64,000 nt of DNA from Epilithonimonas lactis (GTDB lineage: Bacteria > Bacteroidota > Bacteroidia > Flavobacteriales > Weeksellaceae). The stretch lies in contig NZ_FOFI01000001.1 in the NCBI RefSeq assembly GCF_900110605.1, positions 372,001-436,000 on the forward strand, read 5' to 3'. Positions 44,527-52,063 of this stretch are shown here, piece by piece. Position numbers and translations under genes: made by a program. Each line of letters starts with the position of its first letter. Positions within the stretch are counted from its first letter, which is position 1. Under the pieces are notes generated by a model, which saw only the letters and a program-made list of their open reading frames with translations, did no database searches and was not told the DNA's origin.

Positions 44527-45744
44527 ATGAAAAAGATTATATATAGTTTAATTTGTCTTTCCTCAACGATGGCTTTTGGACAAAGTAGCATTCTTAATGC
44601 TGGTTCTCCTCAAACATTCCGAGAAGACCGTGAGGTTAAGAAAGATAGTATTACACCTCTTAAGTACGGATTTATCGAAGATAAAGACATCTTGAGAAGT
44701 ATGGTTGTATGGGAAATAATTGATATGAATGATAAGATCAATCAGCCTTTTTATCATAACAGTGATGGTCTTGTAACACAAAACAAATCGCTATATCAGA
44801 TTTTATTGGACGCTGTTAACTCAGGTAAAATAAAAGAAGTGTATTCCGGCGATGACTTTACAACAAGATTGACTCCCGAGGGAATTGCTGCTGCAACGTC
44901 TGTTCCAATGGTCGATAATTATTTTATCGAAACATTGAATGCGAACAAGATCTCAGATGCAGAAGCTCAAGGCTTATTAAAGTATTTTACTTCAGTAAAA
45001 GGTACGGATAACAAGCAAGTGACCGGATTATTTATGAAGTATTCCACAAGGCTATCTGATGTTTTGGAATTTAACGGTTCTGCTCAGCCAGCTGCCACAG
45101 AGGAAACTGTAACCACTGGCAAAGGAAAGAAGAAAAAAACAGTTAAGAAAACGACCAAAGCACCAGCTATCGAGCCTGGAACAATGTTGGTAAACTTGGA
45201 CGGATCTTGGTACAAGATCAAGAAGTCCGATATCGATGCTAATGTTGGATTCTCTGAAACTAAAACTGAAAAAGTGAAAGCTTTGAAGTTGATGGGAATG
45301 TGGTACATCGATAAGAGAGATACTCAACTTAGATACAGATTGCTTGGTATCGCTGCAATGGGAGAAGATCCAAATGCTGCGATATTGAAAGCTGAAAGAG
45401 CACAACAGATGCAAGAGTCTGGAGCGCCAATGGATCCATCGATCTTGAATGAAGCCGGTGATCTGATCGACCTTTTCTGGATCTACTATCCGGATGCAAG
45501 ACAGGTATTGTCTAGCAACTATATTTTCAACGCGAAGAACTCAACTTCTGATATCACTTTTGATGATGTCTTGAATGCAAGAAGATTCTCAGCTGTGATC
45601 TATAAAGCTGACAACGGTCTTGGTAGAGGTGGAAGTGGAGTGATTGATGAATACATCCCGAACGACGCCGACGGACAATTGGACGAAAGCGACAGGATCA
45701 AAGCACAGATCCTACAAATGGAAAATGATATGTGGAATTACTAA
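44527..45744 (+). CDS. gldN: Gliding motility/T9SS ring protein GldN
   Basis: GldN (PorN) is the periplasmic partner of GldK in the T9SS ring. It has a signal peptide (ending AFGQ). Family blocks include KDILRSMVVWEIIDMNDKIN, KLMGMWYIDKRDTQLRYRLL and DLIDLFWIYYPDARQVLSS. At 405 residues it is longer than most GldN. The extra length includes an Ala/Thr/Lys-rich insert near residues 190-218 (TGKGKKKKTVKKTTKAPA). Last gene of the cluster, with a strong terminator 20 bp downstream. Confidence 0.95.
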   Translation: MKKIIYSLICLSSTMAFGQSSILNAGSPQTFREDREVKKDSITPLKYGFIEDKDILRSMVVWEIIDMNDKINQPFYHNSDGLVTQNKSLYQILLDAVNSGKIKEVYSGDDFTTRLTPEGIAAATSVPMVDNYFIETLNANKISDAEAQGLLKYFTSVKGTDNKQVTGLFMKYSTRLSDVLEFNGSAQPAATEETVTTGKGKKKKTVKKTTKAPAIEPGTMLVNLDGSWYKIKKSDIDANVGFSETKTEKVKALKLMGMWYIDKRDTQLRYRLLGIAAMGEDPNAAILKAERAQQMQESGAPMDPSILNEAGDLIDLFWIYYPDARQVLSSNYIFNAKNSTSDITFDDVLNARRFSAVIYKADNGLGRGGSGVIDEYIPNDADGQLDESDRIKAQILQMENDMWNY

Positions 45745-45765
45745 GATTTCTCATATTCCAAATAG

Positions 45766-45796
45766 AAAAACCTGAGTATCTTTACTCAGGTTTTTT
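45766..45796 (+). terminator. Terminator after gldN
   Basis: AAAAACCTGAGTA / TACTCAGGTTTTT with a short loop and T tail. The next start codon begins only 7 bp after the T tract. Confidence 0.88.
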
Positions 45797-45802
45797 ATTT
45801 TT

Positions 45803-46837
45803 ATGAAGCAGATAGATTATATTATTGTCGGAGGTGGTTTTGCAGGGTTTTTTCTTGCACATCAATTGCAGAAGGAGAACAGGTCTTTTGTTATTTTTAA
45901 TGGAAGACAAATTTCCGGGTCATACATCTCCGCAGGTGTTTGTAATCCTGTCATCCTAAAAAGATTCAGTACTTTCTGGAAGTCCAAAGAACAAATGGAT
46001 TATCTGGAAACGATCTTCTCGGAAATAGAATCCTACACCGGGAAAAATTACATCATCCATGAACCCGTAGCCCGGATTTTCCACGATGAAGCTGAGAAGA
46101 AACAATGGCTCAAAAATTCAAAGAAAGAAGATCTTAAATCTTTCTTGGATAATGATTTTATCACTTTAGAATCTGTAGAAAATCCACTGGAATCAGGAGT
46201 TGTAAAAAATTCCTGTAGAATAGATGTAGAGAATTTCTTTAAAGATATGTTCCAGTATTTCGATGCAAAAGGCGTTCTCATCAATGAGTCTTTTGATCAC
46301 AATCTCGTTGATTTTGATAATTCAACTTACAAAGATCTTCAATTCAAACATATCGTTTTCTGTGAAGGCATTCATACCAAAGACAATCCATATTTTGACA
46401 CGATTCCAATTCTTCCAAACAAAGGGCATTGCCTGGAAGTAAAAATTGATCGGGCAATCGATCCGTACATCATCAAGAAAAAACATTTCTTATTCTCACT
46501 TTCGGAGGATCGATTTTATTATGGTGGAACCTACGACCGCTTTGATCAGACATCAGATATCAATTCCGAATTTGTACAAGAATTAGAAACAGGACTTCAA
46601 GCTTTTTATAAAGGCAATTATTCCATCAACAAAGTCAGGACAGCGTTCCGCGCAACAGTTGATGACCGTCGTCCAATCCTTGGAACACATCCGGAATTCA
46701 AAAATCTTCACATTTTCAACGGTCTCGGCGCAAGAGGTGTTCTGAACGGAACCTATTTTTCCAAAGTGATGTGCGATTATTTGGAGAAAGATCTAGACCT
46801 TGATCCGGAGGTCGATGTAAAAAGATTTTATGAATAA
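45803..46837 (+). CDS. FAD-dependent oxidoreductase (DAO family)
   Basis: A 344-residue flavoprotein with the dinucleotide motif IDYIIVGGGFAGFFLAHQL at the N-terminus and a DAO-type C-terminal substrate domain (RTAFRATVDDRRPILGTHPE, FNGLGARGVLNG). Family members oxidise amines or D-amino acids; several flavobacterial relatives are annotated only broadly. The ATG follows directly on the gldN terminator T-run without a purine-rich site. Its promoter is unclear, and expression may depend on read-through. Adjacent genes give no substrate clue. Confidence 0.85.
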   Translation: MKQIDYIIVGGGFAGFFLAHQLQKENRSFVIFNGRQISGSYISAGVCNPVILKRFSTFWKSKEQMDYLETIFSEIESYTGKNYIIHEPVARIFHDEAEKKQWLKNSKKEDLKSFLDNDFITLESVENPLESGVVKNSCRIDVENFFKDMFQYFDAKGVLINESFDHNLVDFDNSTYKDLQFKHIVFCEGIHTKDNPYFDTIPILPNKGHCLEVKIDRAIDPYIIKKKHFLFSLSEDRFYYGGTYDRFDQTSDINSEFVQELETGLQAFYKGNYSINKVRTAFRATVDDRRPILGTHPEFKNLHIFNGLGARGVLNGTYFSKVMCDYLEKDLDLDPEVDVKRFYE

Positions 46838-46866
46838 GGTCTTTTCGTATTTCATATTATACTAAT

Positions 46867-46897
46867 TTGGTAAGATATATATGAATCATTAACTTTG
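46867..46897 (+). promoter_or_regulatory. Promoter of the cysH-D-N operon
   Basis: TTG (46867-46869), a 20-bp spacer and the perfect -7 box TAACTTTG (46890-46897), followed by CA. It overlaps a possible upstream TTG start, so the ATG at 46919 is chosen for cysH. Confidence 0.78.
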
Positions 46898-46918
46898 CAA
46901 CCAGCAACGATTAAAAAA

Positions 46919-47632
46919 ATGAACGAAGATCTAAAGTCCATCTTTCAAAACCTAATTCAAAACAACATTCAGAACAATTCTATCGAAGAAGTTCTGGATC
47001 ATCTAACCGACCTTTTCCACCAAGATATCTGCTTTTCCACCAGTTTCAGTATGGAAGATCAGGTCATCACAGATTTTGTTAAGGATTCCGAGATCAAGAT
47101 TTTTACATTGGACACAGGCCGCCTTTTCGAGGACACTTACAACACTTGGAATTTAACGAGGTCAAAGTACAAAGTCAATGTCAAAGCCTACTATCCAGAT
47201 CAGGAAGAATTGGAACCGTTCATTCAGGAAAAAGGTCCCGATTCTTTTTACACCTCGGTTGATAACAGAAAAAAATGTTGCGAGATCAGAAAAGTTCATC
47301 CGCTGAAGCGCGCTTTGAAAGGCAACAAAGTTTGGATCACAGGTCTGCGGGCAGAACATTCGCCAGATCGTGAGAATCTCCAGCAATTTGAATGGGATGA
47401 GTCCAACCAGATCATTAAGTACCATCCGATTCTTTTCTGGACCACCGAGCAGGTCAAAGATTACATCAAACAAAAACAAATTCCCTATAACATCTTACAC
47501 GATAGAGGTTTCGTAAGCATCGGTTGTGCGCCTTGTACAAGAGCGATCCAGCCAGGTGAGGATTTCCGCGCTGGCCGCTGGTGGTGGGAAGATGCCAACA
47601 AAAAAGAATGTGGCCTTCACGTTCACAAATAA
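46919..47632 (+). CDS. cysH: APS/PAPS reductase
   Basis: It reduces adenylyl sulfate to sulfite in sulfate assimilation. The protein has 237 residues from the preferred ATG. The cysteines C120-C121 (RKKCCEIRK) and C203/C206 (GCAPC) would hold a 4Fe-4S cluster, and C231 (ECGLH) is the catalytic cysteine. The cluster pattern points to the plant-type APS-using enzyme, which agrees with the absence of an APS kinase gene here. First gene of the sulfate operon. Confidence 0.93.
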   Translation: MNEDLKSIFQNLIQNNIQNNSIEEVLDHLTDLFHQDICFSTSFSMEDQVITDFVKDSEIKIFTLDTGRLFEDTYNTWNLTRSKYKVNVKAYYPDQEELEPFIQEKGPDSFYTSVDNRKKCCEIRKVHPLKRALKGNKVWITGLRAEHSPDRENLQQFEWDESNQIIKYHPILFWTTEQVKDYIKQKQIPYNILHDRGFVSIGCAPCTRAIQPGEDFRAGRWWWEDANKKECGLHVHK

Positions 47633-47649
47633 CTATTTAACAGAACAAA

Positions 47650-48558
47650 ATGTCAAAATATCAATTGGATTATCTAGAGCAACTGGAGTCCGAAGCCATT
47701 CATATTTTCCGCGAAGTTGCCGGCCAGTTCGAGCGCCCAGCTTTGCTTTTCAGCGGAGGGAAAGACAGTATCACGCTGGTTCACCTTGCACTCAAAGCTT
47801 TTCGCCCTGGAAAATTTCCTTTCCCATTGGTTCACATCGATACAGGCCACAATTTCCCGGAAGTTCTGGAATATCGGGATCAATTAGCCGAACAGATCGG
47901 TGAAAAACTGATTGTAAGAAAAGTGGAAGACACCATCAAGGAAAAAGGTTTGACTGAACCAAAAGGCAAACTGCCAAGCCGCAATGCCCTTCAAACCTTC
48001 ACACTTCTAGACACCGTGGAAGAATTCGAATTCGACTGCTGCATCGGCGGTGGAAGACGCGATGAGGAAAAAGCCAGAGCAAAAGAAAGGATTTTCTCGG
48101 TTCGAGACGATTTCGGACAGTGGGATCCAAAACTTCAACGCCCCGAATTGTGGAATACCTACAATGGAAAGATCCACAAAGGCGAGCAGGTGAGAGCATT
48201 CCCGATCAGCAACTGGACAGAACTCGACGTTTGGAATTACATCTTGAAAGAAAACATCCAATTACCATCGATCTATTTTTCCCACGAGCGAGAAGTTCTC
48301 AATTTCGACAGCCAGTTCATCGCAATGAATGAGTTCGTCAATCTCGAGGAAAGCGATGTCGTGACCACAGAAAAGGTCCGCTACAGAACCGTTGGCGATA
48401 TGACCTGCACCGCCGCAGTCCTGTCAAATGCCGCGAATCTGGAAGAAGTGATCGCAGAGATCATCACCACCAAAACCAGCGAACGAGGCGAAACCAGAAT
48501 CGACGACAGAACCTCCGAAGCCGCAATGGAAGACCGTAAAAAAGCTGGCTACTTTTAA
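47650..48558 (+). CDS. cysD: Sulfate adenylyltransferase subunit 2
   Basis: The catalytic subunit of ATP sulfurylase, forming APS from sulfate and ATP with CysN. The 302-residue protein has the PP-loop ALLFSGGKDSITLVHLALKA and the C-terminal DRTSEAAMEDRKKAGYF typical of CysD. It follows cysH by 17 bp. The gap to cysN holds a palindromic element of about 100 bp. Confidence 0.97.
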   Translation: MSKYQLDYLEQLESEAIHIFREVAGQFERPALLFSGGKDSITLVHLALKAFRPGKFPFPLVHIDTGHNFPEVLEYRDQLAEQIGEKLIVRKVEDTIKEKGLTEPKGKLPSRNALQTFTLLDTVEEFEFDCCIGGGRRDEEKARAKERIFSVRDDFGQWDPKLQRPELWNTYNGKIHKGEQVRAFPISNWTELDVWNYILKENIQLPSIYFSHEREVLNFDSQFIAMNEFVNLEESDVVTTEKVRYRTVGDMTCTAAVLSNAANLEEVIAEIITTKTSERGETRIDDRTSEAAMEDRKKAGYF

Positions 48559-48647
48559 TTATTAATGAAAAAATTATAAGTGATGAATGATTAATCGCGA
48601 ATGAATTCTCAATATCATTTATCAATTATCCATCATCAATTATAATG

Positions 48648-48748
48648 AGGAGCCGGGAACCTGCTGTCCACTGTATCTTTTTCTCGGTGCCTAAGCTTGC
48701 CCGACCCCACCGAGAAAAAGGATGCCGTTCCCATCAGGGCTATGGAGC
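48648..48748 (+). repeat. Dispersed palindromic element, copy D, inside the cys operon
   Basis: It starts AGGAGC. The left block has CTGCTGTCCACTGTATC, the inner stem TTTTTCTCGGTG / CACCGAGAAAAA is perfect over 12 bp, and the right block is GGATGCCGTTCCCATCAGGG. It closely matches copy E at 10090. It separates cysD from cysN, so it would be transcribed within the operon if that is one unit. Confidence 0.8.
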
Positions 48749-48812
48749 AATTCAAAACAATTATAGTTGCAAAATAGACGATCAACTATCAACCAACAAC
48801 TGACAACGAAAA

Positions 48813-50051
48813 ATGGACATATTAAGATTTATAACAGCCGGAAGTGTAGACGACGGAAAAAGTACACTGATTGGTAGATTATTATACGATAGCAAAAACA
48901 TTCTCATCGACCAGCTGGAAGCCGTAGAACGTGCCAGCAAATTCAAAAATGATGGCGAACTGGATCTGGCTTTGCTTACAGATGGTTTGCGTGCGGAGCG
49001 CGAACAAGGGATCACCATCGATGTGGCTTACAAATATTTCTCTACCCCAAAACGAAAGTTCATCATCGCAGATGCGCCAGGTCACGTTCAGTACACGAGA
49101 AATATGATCACAGGCGCGAGCAATGCAGCTTTGATCATCATTCTAATTGATGCCAGAAACGGGATCATAGAACAGACCAGACGCCATTCCATCATCGCAT
49201 CGCTCCTCAACATCCCGAATGTGGTGGTGGCGATCAACAAATTAGATCTTGTCAACTATTCCGAAGAGATCTTCAATAATATCAAAGAGGAATATTCCAA
49301 AATCGCAGAGCAGCTGTCGCTGAACAATGTGGTCTATATTCCGATCAGTGCTTTGGACGGCGACAATATTGTGGACAGATCCGAGAAATTATCTTGGTAC
49401 GAAGGGAAAACTTTGCTAGACCATTTGGAGACTGTGGAATTGGAAAATACGATCAACCTTGATAAAGCCAGATTTCCTGTCCAATACGTCATCCGCCCAC
49501 AGTCAGAAGACTACCACGACTACCGCGGTTATGCCGGAAAGATTACCAGCGGCATCTATAAAGTTGGAGACGAAGTGACAGTCCTACCTTCTGGAACCGA
49601 AAGTAAAATCTCTGCGATAGAAATAGATCAGAAAAACGTGGAAGAGGCCTTCGCACCGCAAAGTGTGATCCTCCATTTGGAAACGGATGTCGATATCAGC
49701 CGAGGCAATCTGATTGTCAAGTCAGATGATTTGCCAAAGCTCGAACAGGAATTGGAAATCCTGGTCTGCTGGATGGGCGAAAAACCATTGAAGATCGGTT
49801 CGAAATACCTGATTCAAAACAACACGACCCAAACCAAAGCCGTGATCAGAGACATCGAATATAAATTAGATGTCAACACGCTGGAAAAGCACGAGGTGGA
49901 GCAGGTTTCTCTTAATGAGATCGTAAAGTTGAAACTCAAGACTGCAAAACCATTTGCTTATGATGCCTACAAAGATCTGCCTTCAAACGGTGGCATCATC
50001 TTCATCGATGAGACGAGTTTTGTGACCGTTGGCGCAGGTTTGATCCAATAA
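48813..50051 (+). CDS. cysN: Sulfate adenylyltransferase subunit 1
   Basis: The regulatory GTPase of ATP sulfurylase. The 412-residue protein has the P-loop GSVDDGKSTLIGRLLYDSKN (near 9-28), DAPGHVQYTRNM and NKLD for guanine binding, followed by two EF-Tu-like beta domains. No CysC (APS kinase) domain is fused at the C-terminus, so the pathway proceeds from APS. It is 15 bp before the fused siroheme-synthase-like/permease gene. Confidence 0.97.
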   Translation: MDILRFITAGSVDDGKSTLIGRLLYDSKNILIDQLEAVERASKFKNDGELDLALLTDGLRAEREQGITIDVAYKYFSTPKRKFIIADAPGHVQYTRNMITGASNAALIIILIDARNGIIEQTRRHSIIASLLNIPNVVVAINKLDLVNYSEEIFNNIKEEYSKIAEQLSLNNVVYIPISALDGDNIVDRSEKLSWYEGKTLLDHLETVELENTINLDKARFPVQYVIRPQSEDYHDYRGYAGKITSGIYKVGDEVTVLPSGTESKISAIEIDQKNVEEAFAPQSVILHLETDVDISRGNLIVKSDDLPKLEQELEILVCWMGEKPLKIGSKYLIQNNTTQTKAVIRDIEYKLDVNTLEKHEVEQVSLNEIVKLKLKTAKPFAYDAYKDLPSNGGIIFIDETSFVTVGAGLIQ

Positions 50052-50066
50052 TTTAAATCTGATAAT

Positions 50067-51359
50067 TTGAAAACAAAGATCTCACTTCCAATTTTCATCA
50101 ACGCATCCACCAACAAGATCCTGATTGTTGGAGGTGGGAAACTGGCGTCGGAACAGCTCAATGATATGATGCAGAATATTCCGGAGGCTGATATCAGTGT
50201 CCTGGCCAAAAGGCTTTCAGACGATATCAAAAACCTGTTGCTGGAAAATACTTCCATCAAGATCATCAATGACGATTTCAAAGATGAATATTTGGAAATG
50301 GCAGATCTGTTCATTGTCGCAACAGAAGACCCAGCGCAAGATCAGCTCATCATCTCAAAATTAAGGGAACACAAGAATCTATATTTCGCACCAAACAACC
50401 CGACAGAAAGCGACTTTACCTTTCAGACAGACGACGATCAGCACGAGAAAAAAACCATTTTCCCGATCAATAATGAGAAGAAATGGCGAAGAACCGCCAC
50501 CGTATTCTTCCTCGCTTTCGTCATCCTTTTGATTGGAAATATCCTGTCTTTTTACATCGGTTTCAAAGATTTGGAGGTCGCTTACCAATATTTGAACGCC
50601 AATACAGACGAACGTTTTTTCTGGCTGTTTCTCGTCGGATTTTTAGCACAATTGATTGACGGTGCCCTGGGGATGGGCTATGGCGTGACTTGTACTGCAG
50701 CTCTGTTGTACATCGGAATTCCACTGCCCGCAATCAGCAGTAGTATTCATACCGCCGAGATGTTCTCAAGTGGCGCATCTGGTTTCAGTCATTATAAGTT
50801 TGGGAATATCAACAAGAAATTATTCAAAAACATCCTGATTCCAGGCGTTTTAGGCGCAATATTGGGTGCATTAATGTTATCTTATTTGGGAGAGAAATAT
50901 GCAGGAATTATCAAACCAATTCTCGCTCTTTATACATTCATCCTCGGAATTAGAATTTTGCTGAATGCCTTCAAGAAAAATAAAATCAGAAAGAAAACCA
51001 AAAGAGTAGGTTGGTTAGCTGGAGCTGGCGGATTCCTGGATTCCTTCGGCGGAGGCGGTTGGGGACCATTGGTAACATCAACTTTAATTTCGAAAGGAAA
51101 AACGCCACGCTACGTCATTGGAACCGTGAGCTTGACCGAGTTTTTCGTCACTTTCGCCAGTGCGTTGACCTTCTTTTCCGTCATCGGAATCAGCCATTGG
51201 CAACTCATTGCAGGATTGATTTTGGGTGGTGTTTTAGCTGCGCCTATTGCCGCAAGATTAGCGGGTAAATTACCTTTGAAAGCAATGTTCATAGGCGTCG
51301 GCGCCATCGTCATCATCTGGAGCTTGAATGTTTTACTCAAAACTTTCCACATCATATAG
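50067..51359 (+). CDS. Fusion: siroheme-synthase-type dehydrogenase domain plus TauE/SafE (TSUP) permease
   Basis: A 430-residue protein starting at TTG. The N-terminal third (1-125) resembles the NAD-binding precorrin-2 dehydrogenase domain of CysG/Met8: KILIVGGGKLASEQLNDM and DLFIVATEDPAQDQLIISKL. After a charged linker come about eight membrane helices of a TauE/SafE sulfite or sulfonate exporter-type permease (IDGALGMGYGVTCTAALLYI, FLDSFGGGGWGPLVTSTLIS). Siroheme is the sulfite reductase cofactor, so both parts fit sulfate assimilation. The upstream CysN gap is 15 bp. The last GATC lies near the domain joint. Confidence 0.85.
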   Translation: MKTKISLPIFINASTNKILIVGGGKLASEQLNDMMQNIPEADISVLAKRLSDDIKNLLLENTSIKIINDDFKDEYLEMADLFIVATEDPAQDQLIISKLREHKNLYFAPNNPTESDFTFQTDDDQHEKKTIFPINNEKKWRRTATVFFLAFVILLIGNILSFYIGFKDLEVAYQYLNANTDERFFWLFLVGFLAQLIDGALGMGYGVTCTAALLYIGIPLPAISSSIHTAEMFSSGASGFSHYKFGNINKKLFKNILIPGVLGAILGALMLSYLGEKYAGIIKPILALYTFILGIRILLNAFKKNKIRKKTKRVGWLAGAGGFLDSFGGGGWGPLVTSTLISKGKTPRYVIGTVSLTEFFVTFASALTFFSVIGISHWQLIAGLILGGVLAAPIAARLAGKLPLKAMFIGVGAIVIIWSLNVLLKTFHII

Positions 51360-51424
51360 AAAATTTAGGGCAAATCCCTCGCCCACGCTTGTCATCCTGA
51401 GGCTCTCGAAGGGCCACCGCTCGG

Positions 51425-51510
51425 GTCGGGCTGTCCGTTACTATCTTTTTCTTGCCTCAGCTTTTGCCTGCCCAAGAAAAAGGATATCCACTTCCATCCC
51501 TTTTGCAGCT
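51425..51510 (+). repeat. Dispersed palindromic element, copy F
   Basis: The left block GGGCTGTCCGTTACTATC, the stem CTTTTTCTTG / CAAGAAAAAGG and the right block ATCCACTTCCATCCC follow the family plan. The sequence just before it (GTCATCCTGAGGCTCTCGAA) is a further intergenic repeat-like motif. It lies between convergent genes. Confidence 0.65.
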
Positions 51511-51531
51511 GACGCAAATAAGAAGCTAAAT

Positions 51532-52047
51532 TTATAAAAACGTCAACAGCAAAGCAATCACAATTCCTAGCGCTGTGAAAACCATTCCACGTTTGAAGAC
51601 CTTGGATTTAGGTGGGAACATCCAGAAACTGGAAATCACAAAGAACAATAGACAGATGCCGAAAAATGTGTTCAGCGGAGAAAGTGCATTCTCAGATTTT
51701 GCCTTGTGAAGTTTCGTCATTTTATCCCAAACAAAAGGCAATTCTTTCTTCGTATAGTCCGCTTTTCCTGTTGTAGAATTATAAGTGCCTTCTTTAAAAT
51801 AAAAGACGCCGTTCTCCCTTTTGGTCACTTCAAAGTTCTTGATTTTCGTCTCTTCACCAACCTGTTTTTCGGTCAGATTTTTCTCAAAGACCTTCTCGTA
51901 ATGATTTTCTCTCTTCAAAAAATCCGTATCACGGTAAACGAGAATCACTCCGCTGATGGCGTAGACAGCCATAATTCCCGCCATCAAATATCCAAGATAT
52001 CTGTGAACGATTCTCATAAAACTTCTCGTATCCTTTATCTTATCCAT
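51532..52047 (-). CDS. PepSY-associated membrane protein
   Basis: A 171-residue inner-membrane protein. The first helix HRYLGYLMAGIMAVYAISGV matches the PepSY-associated membrane helix, and a periplasmic domain (about 40-105) leads to two more helices near the C-terminus. Relatives occur next to iron-siderophore transport and in heme or metal reduction. It is 16 bp behind an ABC-F gene and probably shares its transcript, but no iron gene is nearby. Confidence 0.75.
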   Translation of the reverse strand: MDKIKDTRSFMRIVHRYLGYLMAGIMAVYAISGVILVYRDTDFLKRENHYEKVFEKNLTEKQVGEETKIKNFEVTKRENGVFYFKEGTYNSTTGKADYTKKELPFVWDKMTKLHKAKSENALSPLNTFFGICLLFFVISSFWMFPPKSKVFKRGMVFTALGIVIALLLTFL

Positions 52048-52063
52048 AGAATTTTTATTTGAT

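Noticed and set aside
46895-46918. TTG start of cysH
   Set aside because: It overlaps the TAACTTTG box; ATG at 46919 is used.
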